Assembly (NCBI GenBank): GCA_028709135.1
Contig: JAQVXN010000112.1
Coordinates: 1-6,520 of the forward strand
Source: Bacteroidaceae bacterium
GTDB taxonomy: Bacteria > Bacteroidota > Bacteroidia > Bacteroidales > Bacteroidaceae
Direction: 5' to 3'
DNA: 6,520 bases
Part shown: one piece after another, positions 1 to 6,405 of the stretch
Layout: every line of letters begins with the position of its first letter
How positions within the stretch are numbered: the first letter of the stretch is position 1
Program-made: the position numbers and the translations under genes
Notes under the pieces: generated by a model
Database searches by the model: none
What the model was told of the DNA's origin: nothing
The model's input: only the letters and a program-made list of their open reading frames with translations

Positions 1-1
1 C

Positions 2-226
2 AGCACGAACTTTGTACCGATTAACAAAAAGAATAACAACATGTTTAATGATTTTGATTATGACAATTATGTCACTGAATCAACAGATGAAGGTTTCTAT
101 CGAGCTTATAATGAAATGAGCGGACAATCCGCAGAAGGAGGAAGCTCAGACGAAGCAATCAGTAATCTGGCAGAAGAAGAAAACAACTTTTTCTTTAATG
201 AAGAATTCGGAAGTTTCGACTCTTGA
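2..226 (+). CDS. C-terminal end of an unidentified acidic protein (5' partial), or a small acidic protein starting at 41
   Basis: I do not recognise this protein. The frame is open from base 2 to a TGA at 224-226, giving 74 visible residues. It has no predicted membrane segment. It is rich in Asp, Glu, Asn, Ser and Phe, with an Asn/Lys-rich stretch near the start, an acidic Ser/Gly-rich middle and a Phe-rich acidic end (NNFFFNEEFGSFDS). That composition suits a disordered acidic tail of a longer protein cut by the window edge. The alternative is a separate 61-residue protein starting at ATG 41: the bases before that ATG are A-rich as in many Bacteroidetes leaders, and GAACTTTG at 7-14 is one base from the -7 consensus TAnnTTTG. 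I favour the partial reading because a frame open to the edge is usually a cut gene. It converges on cydB with 18 bp between the stops and no visible terminator hairpin. Confidence 0.55.
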   Translation, partial: STNFVPINKKNNNMFNDFDYDNYVTESTDEGFYRAYNEMSGQSAEGGSSDEAISNLAEEENNFFFNEEFGSFDS

Positions 227-244
227 AAATGTAAAGGAAGAAGC

Positions 245-1390
245 TTAATACTTAGTTTTACTATTCTGTATTTCCTTTCTTGTGATTCCTTTCAAGTCCA
301 TGGCATTCCAACAATAAGCAATGTAAGCCAGAACAAAAGGTATTAAAAGAGAAACACCTGACATTACTTTGAGCGTAAATTCACTTGAACAACTGTTTTG
401 CAAGGTAAGAGAACTTTGTAAATCTGTAGTTGATGGATAATAGGCTGTATTATTATAACCAGCTAATAAAAGCAATCCCAAAACAGCTAAAACGGTCCCT
501 GCCCCAGCTGCCCAAATACCACGCACAAAACTTTTCGAAATCCACGTACGTATGAGAGCAAACAGAACACCTATTACCCCAAGACCAAATATCGCAGCCA
601 CGGCAGGCATTTGAATCAGATTGTAAAAATATTTATGCGGCTCCATCTTTACTACACCCTCACTCCCAACAGCAAAGCCTGGCTTCATCATCACCCAGCC
701 AACAAATGCCAAAAAGAAAATTAGGAACAACACTGCATCACTTCTTAATTTTAGACGACAACGACGGCGCAATTCCGCATCTTCCACATTATTTATAAAA
801 TAAAATAGCCCCAACACGCGAGCTAAAAAGAAAACGGCAAAACCCAAAATTAAATTCCATGGGTTCAAAAGAGCTTCCAACCCATGAAATGACGACGCCC
901 ATGAAGAAACTATCGGCATGGCGAGACTAGCCATATTGTCTTTAGACACTACAAATTGAGAACCATTAAAAAACGTTGCCACAGCTACTCCCAATAAAAA
1001 CGGGCCCAAAAAGCCATTCAACACAAGCAGCACGCGATATCCTCGTCTTCCAAGCACATTACCCAGTTTGGATTGAAATTCATAGCTAACAGCTTGCAAT
1101 ACAAAGCTCAGTAAAATAAGCATCCACAACCAATATGCTCCCCCGAAACTAGTACTATAAAATAGAGGAAATGATGCAAAAAATGCTCCTCCAAACGTTA
1201 CCAACGTAGTAAACGTAAATTCCCATTTTCTCCCGGTAGAATTTACAAGCATTTCACGTTCTTCTTCGCTTTTTCCAAGTGTAAACAACAAAGAATTACC
1301 TCCCTGCACAAACATTAAAAAAACGAGCAAACCTGCTAGCAGAGATATCAAGAACCACCAATAATATTGTAAAAAAGTATATGTTATCAT
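245..1390 (-). CDS. cydB: Cytochrome bd ubiquinol/menaquinol oxidase subunit II (CydB)
   Basis: CydB is the second large membrane subunit of cytochrome bd oxidase, which passes electrons from quinol to oxygen with high affinity and helps the cell tolerate traces of oxygen. The product has 381 residues, close to the 379 of E. coli CydB, and is built of many hydrophobic helices. Family landmarks are the start (MITYTFLQYYWWFLIS, compare E. coli MIDYEVLRFIWWLLVG), the GGAFFASFPLFYSTSFGG segment near residues 67-84 (E. coli GGALFAAWPMVYAAAFSG), the SSLTLQNSCSSEFTL segment (compare ASLTMWDATSSQLTL), and the tail YCWNAMDLKGITRKEIQ. The E. coli DGFDMG motif in helix 1 is replaced by QGGNSL here (Q29, N32), which I believe is usual for Bacteroidetes CydB. 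The start ATG is preceded by a purine-rich AAAGAAAG and lies 30 bp after the cydA stop, so the two are co-transcribed. No terminator hairpin is visible after the stop. Confidence 0.95.
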   Translation of the reverse strand: MITYTFLQYYWWFLISLLAGLLVFLMFVQGGNSLLFTLGKSEEEREMLVNSTGRKWEFTFTTLVTFGGAFFASFPLFYSTSFGGAYWLWMLILLSFVLQAVSYEFQSKLGNVLGRRGYRVLLVLNGFLGPFLLGVAVATFFNGSQFVVSKDNMASLAMPIVSSWASSFHGLEALLNPWNLILGFAVFFLARVLGLFYFINNVEDAELRRRCRLKLRSDAVLFLIFFLAFVGWVMMKPGFAVGSEGVVKMEPHKYFYNLIQMPAVAAIFGLGVIGVLFALIRTWISKSFVRGIWAAGAGTVLAVLGLLLLAGYNNTAYYPSTTDLQSSLTLQNSCSSEFTLKVMSGVSLLIPFVLAYIAYCWNAMDLKGITRKEIQNSKTKY

Positions 1391-1420
1391 CTTTCTTTGG
1401 ATTGTATATATTTCACCTCA

Positions 1421-2932
1421 TCAGATCTTAGTCTCTCCGCTCATTTCAGGTCCCTTTTGAATAGCCCTGCACATAATACGTATTTCGGCAATAAGTAACA
1501 GTGTAAAAACTGCTAGGAAAATAAAAAATGTAAGCTGCACCGAGCTTGTTTGCAAAGAAGAAACAGCAGCATTCACCGGAAGTAAATCTTGAATAGCCCA
1601 GGGCTGTCGGCCTACTTCAGCACAAATCCATCCCGCCTCACTACAAATATATACTAAAGGAATACACCATACACCTATATATAATATAATAGGATAATCA
1701 TTCAATTTCCGCTTCATCTGCAAATAGGTCAAAACAAGAAAAAGTAACACAAACAGCATGCCTAGTCCTATCATCACACGAAAAGACCAAAAAACCAAAT
1801 TCACAGGAGGCACAAGTTCCGCGCGCTGCTGAATACGGCCGTAACCAAAATATGGCATATCGTTTTGCAAATTCTTTTCTGCTACAGCAGCCAGAGCCAT
1901 GTTGCCTTGTTTATTGGCCTGTCGAAAAGCGGCAAAAGAAGTCATTGCACGACGCCCACGAAACATTTTCTGTTCTGCCGAAAGAGCCGTACTGCCATCT
2001 GCCAGTTTATAACCGCCATTTAGCAAGTCGTTAATGCCCGGTACAAAGGCTGTATGTTTATGCGTAGCCAAGAATGTAAGCATGTTAGGAATTTTTAGAG
2101 GGCCAACAATCGTAAAAGGCGCGTGTTCGCTACCATCATAAAGTCCCTCAAAAGAAGCTAATTTCATTGGTTGTTCTTTAGCAACATTTATTCCGGAAGA
2201 ATCTCCACTAACCATTACAAAGAAACACGCTGCAAGGCCAAAAGCTGTGCCTACCGCCATACTGGCTTTTGCAAACTTCACTTCACGCCGACGCAAGAGA
2301 AACCAGCAACTGACACCAACTACAAAAACCGAACCCGTTATCCAACCACTGGAAACTGTATGAAAAAATTTTACAACAGCCGTAGGAGAAAAAGCTACCG
2401 CAGCAAATGACACCATTTCGTTTCGCACCGTTTCGGGATTAAACTCCATCCCAACAGGATGTTGCATCCATGCATTTGCTACCAAAATCCACCATGCAGA
2501 AATTGTTGCGCCAATTACCGTAAGCCAGGTAGAAGCCAAATGAAAATTGCGGCTCACTTTCTCCCAGCCAAAAAACATAATCGCAATAAACGTAGCTTCC
2601 ATAAAGAAAGCCACAATACCTTCAATAGCTAGTGGCGCACCAAAAATATCACCTACTATCCAAGAATAATTACTCCAATTTGTTCCAAATTCAAATTCTA
2701 GAATGAGTCCCGTTGCTACTCCAATGGCAAAATTAATACCAAACAGCTTCATCCAAAATTTCACTACACGACGCCAAAATTCATCTCCTTTCAGCACGTA
2801 GATAGTTTCCATTATTCCGATAATCACACCCAAGCCCAATGTCAATGGCACAAAAAGCCAATGATAAATTGCCGTCAGCGCAAATTGAGCCCGAGACCAA
2901 TCAATCAGCGAAGCATCTATTGATAATAACAT
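1421..2932 (-). CDS. cydA: Cytochrome bd ubiquinol/menaquinol oxidase subunit I (CydA)
   Basis: CydA is the catalytic subunit of cytochrome bd oxidase in the cytoplasmic membrane. It carries haems b558, b595 and d and oxidises quinol while reducing oxygen to water. The product has 503 residues (E. coli 522). All key residues align with E. coli CydA: His24 (E. coli H19, haem b595/d side), His191 (H186) and Met387 (M393) as haem b558 ligands, Glu104 and Glu112 (E99, E107) in GDIFGAPLAIEGIVAFFMEATF, Lys257 and Glu262 (K252, E257) in the quinol loop, and GRQPW at 441-445. The loop between helices 6 and 7 runs from about 243 to 376, only some tens of residues shorter than in E. coli, so it resembles the long-loop form more than the short Bacillus form. 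The ATG is preceded by an A-rich leader. The gene lies 35 bp after the small DUF4492-like gene and 30 bp before cydB. It appears intact. Confidence 0.97.
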   Translation of the reverse strand: MLLSIDASLIDWSRAQFALTAIYHWLFVPLTLGLGVIIGIMETIYVLKGDEFWRRVVKFWMKLFGINFAIGVATGLILEFEFGTNWSNYSWIVGDIFGAPLAIEGIVAFFMEATFIAIMFFGWEKVSRNFHLASTWLTVIGATISAWWILVANAWMQHPVGMEFNPETVRNEMVSFAAVAFSPTAVVKFFHTVSSGWITGSVFVVGVSCWFLLRRREVKFAKASMAVGTAFGLAACFFVMVSGDSSGINVAKEQPMKLASFEGLYDGSEHAPFTIVGPLKIPNMLTFLATHKHTAFVPGINDLLNGGYKLADGSTALSAEQKMFRGRRAMTSFAAFRQANKQGNMALAAVAEKNLQNDMPYFGYGRIQQRAELVPPVNLVFWSFRVMIGLGMLFVLLFLVLTYLQMKRKLNDYPIILYIGVWCIPLVYICSEAGWICAEVGRQPWAIQDLLPVNAAVSSLQTSSVQLTFFIFLAVFTLLLIAEIRIMCRAIQKGPEMSGETKI

Positions 2933-2967
2933 TGTTTATTTAGTTTTAAAGTTAACCTTTTCTTTAT

Positions 2968-3186
2968 CTAAGGAGCACTCAGCACAGCTGTCGCCACCCG
3001 TGTTTGTTTTTGTTGCGGTGAAAGTCCGCTCATAACCGGTTTGAAAAAAAAGATCCGCAACACAATAAAAATCACGAACAATTTAATCAAAATGATCTTC
3101 CACAGGATACGTCCCGTGGTCATACGCCGAAAGCCATCACGATAAAAACTCAAGACGCTGCGCAACATGTGTCCAACTCCGGTCAT
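2968..3186 (-). CDS. Small single-span membrane protein, DUF4492 family, first gene of the cyd operon
   Basis: This 72-residue basic protein has one strong hydrophobic helix at about residues 29-48 (ILWKIILIKLFVIFIVLRIFFF). It is preceded by an amphipathic, positively charged segment FYRDGFRRMTTGR and followed by a short polar tail. The pattern FYxxGFRxMTxGRxLWxIILIKLFxxFxxLxxFFF is the one I know from DUF4492 proteins, which sit directly ahead of cydA in Bacteroidetes and some Campylobacterota. No function has been shown as far as I know. Size, topology and constant linkage suggest an accessory subunit or assembly factor of cytochrome bd, comparable in role but not in sequence to CydX/CydH; this is inference. 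The true start may be Met7 (ATG at 3166-3168), giving 66 residues: it has GGAG at 8 nt spacing and brings the start closer to the FYxxGF motif, as in relatives. The stop is 35 bp before cydA. Confidence 0.85.
   Translation of the reverse strand: MTGVGHMLRSVLSFYRDGFRRMTTGRILWKIILIKLFVIFIVLRIFFFKPVMSGLSPQQKQTRVATAVLSAP
3177..3180 (-). promoter_or_regulatory. Possible ribosome binding site (GGAG) for the Met7 start of the DUF4492-like gene
   Basis: On the minus strand GGAG is followed by 8 nt and then ATG at 3168-3166. The upstream ATG at 3186 has an AAGGAA directly against it, too close for normal Shine-Dalgarno pairing. Bacteroidetes often initiate without a Shine-Dalgarno, so this only mildly favours the shorter protein. 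Confidence 0.3.
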
Positions 3187-3234
3187 TTCCTTGCAAATTA
3201 AATCAATTTATTAGATATAACAAAACAAAAAGAG

Positions 3235-3242
3235 CAAAACTA
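3235..3242 (-). promoter_or_regulatory. Alternative -7 promoter element for the cyd operon (TAGTTTTG)
   Basis: The minus strand reads TAGTTTTG, an exact match to the Bacteroidetes TAnnTTTG box, about 50 bp before the DUF4492-like start. I see no TTG at the -33 spacing, so it may be a chance match in AT-rich DNA or a secondary promoter. Confidence 0.25.
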
Positions 3243-3289
3243 TCTTTCACAACCATTTTTTAGCTTTAGGTAGAGTCAACGAGCAAGTG

Positions 3290-3297
3290 CAAAATTA
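3290..3297 (-). promoter_or_regulatory. Candidate -7 promoter element for the DUF4492-cydA-cydB operon (TAATTTTG)
   Basis: The minus strand reads TAATTTTGCAC, matching the Bacteroidetes TAnnTTTG box followed by a pyrimidine-purine context common at such promoters. Transcription would begin near 3283, giving a leader of about 100 nt before the DUF4492-like gene. At the -33 position there is only CGTT rather than a clear TTG, so the match rests on the -7 box and its location. Confidence 0.4.
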
Positions 3298-3473
3298 GGA
3301 GAAATGTTTAAAGAATTAACGTTTAGAAAAAGAAAAGTTCAATTTAACTCTGGGTTCGTTGTTTACCTAGTTTTCTTTTTGTGAGAATAAAAGCCGTAAA
3401 AATAAACTCGTTGCTTTCAAACAATTGAGCCGATCGTATTTTCAAAATTTCTACATGCTCAATCAAAGTTGAT

Positions 3474-3557
3474 GACGCAGTGCGTCACAAAAGAAACGCA
3501 GTGCGTCATGAAAAAAACGCGTCGCGTCACCAAAGAAACACACCGCGTCACATAGAA
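3474..3557. repeat. Array of four 21-bp tandem repeats, each with a short palindromic core
   Basis: Four consecutive units of exactly 21 bp start at 3474, 3495, 3516 and 3537. Each has an 11-bp core at unit positions 2-12 followed by CA(C/T) and an A-rich spacer such as AAAAGA or CAAAGA. The cores are ACGCAGTGCGT (units 1 and 2), ACGCGTCGCGT (unit 3) and ACACACCGCGT (unit 4). Units 1-3 are perfect inverted repeats around one central base. In unit 1 the palindrome extends to TGACGCAGTGCGTCA (3473-3487). From units 1/2 to 3, both arms change together (A to G and T to C). Unit 4 pairs only through G-U wobbles if read as a minus-strand RNA. The array is GC-rich against AT-rich flanks. The 21-bp period is two turns of B-DNA, so all the palindromes would face the same side. 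The function is unknown: protein-binding array, hairpin RNA or a dispersed repeat family. Confidence 0.85.
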
Positions 3558-4123
3558 TCAGAAGGAACCTTTCATTTAGAACACTTATATCCTGATAGAA
3601 TTTCAGCCAAATAAAGAAAAGTATCAAGTGTATTAAAGACACTACAAGTTTGGTATGAACCACAAAACTTAAAGTATTAATAATTAAATTGTTGATAGAA
3701 TTTATTTTTATATTGAACGAGCCTCATTTTAAATTTGAGTTTGATTGACTGATTCCTAGCAATAGAGCCATCCCTTTTCTTGAAAATTTTTTTTGAAGTG
3801 AAAACGAAAATTTGCGAGGATTAGAATTTAGAGAGGATGCTACATAAAATAACCCATATTAGTAGGTAAAATACCTTTTCAGATTTTAGTTGACAGCAAT
3901 AATTTTAAATCTTGCATTTTAGCTTTCCTCAACTACTCAATAGCATGCAATTAAAGAATATTTATTTACTCTTGTCAGCATTCGTATCTTCATAAAGTAC
4001 TCCAATAGACGCATCTAATTAAATATTGACAAAACAAGTTTTACAATTCTTTCTTAGCCATTTAAAACACTAAACCATTTGCAGTGTTATGATCTTGAAT
4101 AGAAGCTCCCAAACCTTTCAATA

Positions 4124-4150
4124 AAAGATATATATCTTTATGTATATACA
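4124..4150. repeat. Two adjacent AT-rich palindromes
   Basis: AAAGATATATATCTTT at 4124-4139 is a perfect 16-bp palindrome. One base later, TGTATATACA at 4141-4150 is a perfect 10-bp palindrome. They lie about 73 bp upstream of the -7 box of the CotH-type gene, a position where an activator or repressor could bind. In DNA this rich in A and T, chance is a serious alternative. Confidence 0.4.
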
Positions 4151-4222
4151 AATAGTTTGATTAATAGCTGTCAATTAATTGTAAATATAAAGACGATTTA
4201 CCCGTAAAAAAGAAAATTGCAT

Positions 4223-4230
4223 TATCTTTG
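4223..4230 (+). promoter_or_regulatory. -7 promoter element for the CotH-type gene (TATCTTTG)
   Basis: TATCTTTG followed by TCGCAC is a textbook Bacteroidetes -7 element (TAnnTTTG plus pyrimidine context). Transcription would start near 4236, giving a leader of about 80 nt before ATG 4315. There is no clear TTG at -33; the bases at that spacing are within GATTTACCC. Confidence 0.55.
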
Positions 4231-4314
4231 TCGCACTTCATACAAATCCTTTCATTTACATGACCGCATTAAATTAGGTTATTTATTTGACACTTACTAT
4301 ATAATAAAGTCTTT

Positions 4315-6348
4315 ATGAAAAATATTTGCACAAAATATTTGCACAAAATATTCTGTCTTTGCGTTGTTCTATTTCTCTCCCAGATATGTACAGCAACTGT
4401 TTATAAGCAGCTTACAAACCTGCCTACAATCTATATCGAAACTTATGACGGACAATCCATTAACAGTGAGACAGACTACAAACTTTGTAAAATTATTTAT
4501 GTCACCCCGGACCGTGGCACATTAATGTTTGATTCTGTAAATATTCGAGGACGCGGCAATACTACTTGGACACTTGACAAAAAGCCTTACCGCATAAAAT
4601 TTCACCACAAGGCCAAATTGTTGGGAAGCGGTTACTCCAACGCAAAAGATTGGGTCTTGCTAGCTAATGCGGGCGACAAACTTTTATTACGGAATGGATT
4701 AACTTCTTATATCGGACAATTAATGAGTATGCCGTTTGTTCCATCCTGCCAATTTACAGACCTTTACTTGAACGGCAATTACAGAGGAACCTACCAAATT
4801 ACCGACCAAGTCGAAATCCACAAAAAGCGCATTGAAATAACCGAGCAGGACACAACTGTAACGAATCCTTCTACAGACATTACGGGTGGATATTTTTTGG
4901 AACCTGAAGGGCTTACTGCCAGCGACGGCTTTTACTTTGACACTGACAACGGTTGTCATATTCGTATTCACAGCCCAAGCCCCGATGTAATCAATTCCAA
5001 ACAAATCAGTTACATCAAAAACTTTATTAACAAGTTTGAGTCTGTTTTATACAGTTCTCAATTTTCCAACAAATATTTAGGTTATCAGCAGTATGTAGAC
5101 ACTGCATCACTCGTCTCCTGGTACCTTGCAAACGAAATAAGTGCCAATCCCGACGGTTTTTGGTGCTCATATATTTATAAGGAGAAGGATAACAATCACA
5201 TTTTTTTCGGCCCCCTTTGGGATTTCGATATTTGTTATAACAATTGTTCCCGTCAAGGTGACGTGACCAACAAATTAGCCATCAACTTTGGTTATGGAAG
5301 CAATATGACAATTAAAGGATGGTTTACCCGTATATGGGACGACCCATGGTTCAAAACAGCCGTATCTAGTCACTTCAACGAGCTTCGCGCTCACGGGCTC
5401 GACTCCCTGATGTGCCATTATGTTGACTCCGTGTCAGACTTGATTGAAGCCTCTCGCATACAAAATTATAAAATTTGGAGTATCAATACCAAAACCTACG
5501 ATGAACAGTACATTTTCAATACTTATGATGAATATGTTGCCAACATCAAATCCTTCATCAAAAACCACAACAGCTACCTCTCATCTGAATTTATACAGCG
5601 CGTTGGTTTGCTGCCAACTAAAACATTTACGGCTTCGGCTTCTTCCTACTATAAACTCTTCAGTAAAGCATTTCCCAATAGAGTTATAGCTCCTGATGAC
5701 ACCATAACAGGAAGTTCCTCGTCTATCGGATTGCATTCCAATAGGGATGGCTCACACGCACAACTTTGGGATATTTACCTTCAAAACGGGCACTACGTGA
5801 TTGTAAATGTCAAGTCAGGACTCGCTTTAAGCGACAGGGGCAGTAGCAGCAGCAATATGCAACTCAAGGCAGACACCTTGGATTATACTCAGGACAACCA
5901 GAAGTGGATACTTGTGCCGCAATCAGTAGGCGGATACTACAATTTAAAAAATGTTGCTACCGGTAATGTTGCCAACAATTATGACGGCATGGCCGACGAA
6001 GGCAACCCCATCTACGTTAGCACCAGCGGCGATTTAAATTCCACCAGCGCCAATCGCATGTGGAAAACCACCACATACGACAAACCTGAAATTTCCGCCA
6101 TCAACAATGCTCAGACTGAAGCTGACTATGCTTTGGCATACAGCCCCAGCGCACAAACACTTCGATTTGTAAGTTCCGACCTATCGCAACTCTTGTTCCA
6201 AGTCAGAATATACAGTTTGGAAGGCAAGTGCGTAGCAACGTTCCGCAGCAATGAGACCTTTGACACTCAAAATTTGTTTGACGGCACTTACATTGTCAGC
6301 TGGATTTTTGGAGGCCAACAACACTCCGCAAAATTTTTGAAGAATTAA
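4315..6348 (+). CDS. Exported CotH-type kinase-fold protein with ricin-like domain and T9SS-type sorting tail
   Basis: This 677-residue protein starts with a signal peptide (positive start, hydrophobic core about 12-24, likely cleavage after Cys-Thr-Ala27). Residues about 32-420 match the CotH family, whose Bacillus member is an atypical protein kinase of spore-coat proteins. Visible family motifs are IRGRGNTTW (77-85), KKPYRIKF (89-96), AKDWVLLAN (110-118) with DKLLLRN (121-127), DLYLNGNYRGTYQITDQVEI (149-168), GGYFLEPEG (191-199) and GPLWDFD (299-305), whose Asp303/Asp305 probably bind metal. Residues about 440-590 look like a ricin-type beta-trefoil, with NVKSGLAL, QKWILVPQ and GYYNLKNVATG, suggesting carbohydrate binding. 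The last about 70 residues (VRIYSLEGKCVATF ... LFDGTYIVSW ... AKFLKN) resemble a type A T9SS C-terminal domain, implying export across the outer membrane and possibly surface attachment. The substrate is unknown. A start codon followed by an out-of-frame tandem repeat may allow phase switching. The next gene begins 57 bp downstream. Confidence 0.9.
   Translation: MKNICTKYLHKIFCLCVVLFLSQICTATVYKQLTNLPTIYIETYDGQSINSETDYKLCKIIYVTPDRGTLMFDSVNIRGRGNTTWTLDKKPYRIKFHHKAKLLGSGYSNAKDWVLLANAGDKLLLRNGLTSYIGQLMSMPFVPSCQFTDLYLNGNYRGTYQITDQVEIHKKRIEITEQDTTVTNPSTDITGGYFLEPEGLTASDGFYFDTDNGCHIRIHSPSPDVINSKQISYIKNFINKFESVLYSSQFSNKYLGYQQYVDTASLVSWYLANEISANPDGFWCSYIYKEKDNNHIFFGPLWDFDICYNNCSRQGDVTNKLAINFGYGSNMTIKGWFTRIWDDPWFKTAVSSHFNELRAHGLDSLMCHYVDSVSDLIEASRIQNYKIWSINTKTYDEQYIFNTYDEYVANIKSFIKNHNSYLSSEFIQRVGLLPTKTFTASASSYYKLFSKAFPNRVIAPDDTITGSSSSIGLHSNRDGSHAQLWDIYLQNGHYVIVNVKSGLALSDRGSSSSNMQLKADTLDYTQDNQKWILVPQSVGGYYNLKNVATGNVANNYDGMADEGNPIYVSTSGDLNSTSANRMWKTTTYDKPEISAINNAQTEADYALAYSPSAQTLRFVSSDLSQLLFQVRIYSLEGKCVATFRSNETFDTQNLFDGTYIVSWIFGGQQHSAKFLKN
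4319..4352 (+). repeat. 13-bp tandem repeat (about 2.6 copies) inside signal-peptide codons
   Basis: The unit AAAATATTTGCAC occurs perfectly at 4319-4331 and 4332-4344, followed by the first eight bases of a third copy (4345-4352). It starts just after the ATG of the CotH-type gene and covers about codons 2-13. Since 13 is not a multiple of three, losing or gaining one unit shifts the frame. The two other frames reach stops at TAA 4404-4406 and TAA 4523-4525, so a shifted allele makes no exported protein. Confidence 0.85.
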
Positions 6349-6405
6349 TTGAATAGGAAACTAAAACAACATTTATATATATTAACCCCTAAAAACAACA
6401 AGCTA

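Larger units (their letters stand above)
3187..4314. other. Non-coding divergent intergenic region of about 1.1 kb
   Basis: This gap between two divergent transcription units is strongly AT-rich apart from the 21-bp repeat array. I find no reading frame in it with a recognisable family, and no tRNA or rRNA. It contains candidate cyd promoters (3235-3242, 3290-3297), the repeat array (3474-3557), a weak hairpin of 5 bp arms AGGTA/TACCT with loop AAA at 3864-3876, two adjacent AT palindromes (4124-4150) and the promoter of the CotH-type gene (4223-4230). About 3560-4120 shows nothing else I can support. It could be remains of decayed sequence or a locus for an unannotated small RNA, but neither is demonstrated. 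Confidence 0.6.

Noticed and set aside
1852..2410. Plus-strand reading frames of 60 and 79 codons antisense to cydA
   Set aside because: They lie wholly within the intact, conserved cydA gene in the opposite strand, have no recognisable family and no promoter, so they are shadows.
3474..3557. CRISPR array
   Set aside because: Units are 21 bp with no unique spacers between them, the repeats are directly adjacent, and there are no cas genes in the window.
3730..3737. TAAATTTG as a plus-strand -7 promoter element
   Set aside because: It matches TAnnTTTG, but there is no TTG at the right spacing and no gene follows for almost 600 bp. The better TATCTTTG at 4223 serves the next gene.
3864..3876. 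Terminator hairpin AGGTA-AAA-TACCT followed by TTTTC
   Set aside because: The stem is only 5 bp and AT-rich, no gene ends nearby, and such short inverted repeats are expected by chance here.
4315..4405. Lipoprotein signal peptide in the CotH-type protein
   Set aside because: Several cysteines occur in the signal region, but none has a proper lipobox (the nearest is LSQIC), so a standard signal peptidase I cleavage after Ala27 fits better.
4720..5004. Minus-strand 94-codon frame inside the CotH-type gene
   Set aside because: It is antisense to the well-conserved CotH domain, and its composition looks like a reverse reading of that gene.
5444..5689. Plus-strand 81-codon frame overlapping the CotH-type gene
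   Set aside because: It is an out-of-frame reading of continuous coding sequence, with no start signal and no family resemblance.
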